Assembly: GCF_903643065.1 (NCBI RefSeq)
Contig: NZ_CAHJWX010000019.1
Span: forward strand, 1-14,054
Source: Sphingomonas bacterium
GTDB taxonomy: Bacteria; Pseudomonadota; Alphaproteobacteria; Sphingomonadales; Sphingomonadaceae
DNA: 14,054 nucleotides
Reading direction: 5' to 3'
Under the pieces are notes generated by a model. That model saw only the letters and a program-made list of their open reading frames with translations. It did not search any database and was not told the DNA's origin. Numbering within the stretch: the first letter of the stretch is position 1; the number at the start of each line of letters is the position of its first letter. This document shows, one piece after another, positions 13,944-14,054 of the stretch. A program made the position numbers and the translations under genes.

Positions 13944-14054
13944 TCGACCTGCCCGCCCTGCTCCGCCCCGATCGCGGCGAGCCCGCCCGCGCGATCCACC
14001 TCGTCACCCCCGCCGACTGGCCCGCCTGGCTCGCCGCACAAGCCCCGCGCGTCC
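13940..14054 (+). CDS. N-terminal fragment of a probable M17 leucyl-aminopeptidase family protein (cut by window edge)
   Basis: ATG 13940 overlaps the TGA of the serine hydrolase (ATGA), and the frame stays open to the window end, giving 38 residues. The visible beginning 'MIDLPALLRPDRGEPARAIH' followed by 'LVTPADWPAWL' resembles the N-terminal domain of sphingomonad leucyl-aminopeptidase family proteins as I remember them. The catalytic metal-binding domain lies outside the window, so the call is tentative. If correct, a peptidase directly coupled to a penicillin-binding-fold hydrolase suggests peptide scavenging. Confidence 0.55.
   Translation, partial: MIDLPALLRPDRGEPARAIHLVTPADWPAWLAAQAPRV

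Overview
The window looks like chromosomal DNA of a high-GC alphaproteobacterium, most probably a sphingomonad (order Sphingomonadales). This rests on the codon and GC bias, on family-typical proteins (CoxE-like VWA protein, soluble chemoreceptor with a C-terminal sensor region, DOMON-like protein next to a DUF1343 protein), and on a general-stress (EcfG-type) promoter motif. This is inference from recognised sequence features; no database search was possible. No rRNA, tRNA, CRISPR array, prophage or complete insertion sequence was seen.

Layout. 1-232: 3' end of an unrecognised gene. 283-1143: MoxR-type AAA+ ATPase. 1144-3012: lower-GC accessory-looking stretch with an acyltransferase-3 membrane protein on the minus strand, broken by one in-frame TGA, and a coding-like remnant. 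3013-5495: two exported enzymes, a CHAP-domain hydrolase and an S15-family alpha-amino-acid ester hydrolase with complete catalytic and carboxylate residues. 5499-6908 (minus): soluble methyl-accepting chemotaxis protein. 6963-8141: CoxE-like VWA protein, the expected partner of the MoxR ATPase but about 5.8 kb away. 8208-8558: small one-helix membrane protein behind a GGAAC-N17-CGTT promoter. 8566-8649: two strong hairpins resembling an inverted REP pair between convergent genes. 8658-10405 (minus): DOMON-like gene coupled by ATGA to a DUF1343/NamZ (GH171) gene. 10493-11836: rimO. 11884-12518: two ATGA-coupled small membrane proteins in lower-GC DNA. 12543-13943: exported serine hydrolase of the class C beta-lactamase fold, coupled by ATGA to the start of a probable M17 leucyl-aminopeptidase (13940 to the end).

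How the genes may work together. MoxR and CoxE-like VWA proteins usually act as a chaperone pair that remodels or activates a target complex. Several other products fit cell-wall or beta-lactam-like chemistry: CHAP hydrolase, alpha-amino-acid ester hydrolase, NamZ-like muramidase and penicillin-binding-fold hydrolase. They are in separate transcription units, so this is a loose theme and not a demonstrated system. The candidates most worth following are the two-gene membrane cassette, the DOMON/NamZ-like couple, the stress promoter with its small membrane protein, and the interrupted acyltransferase.
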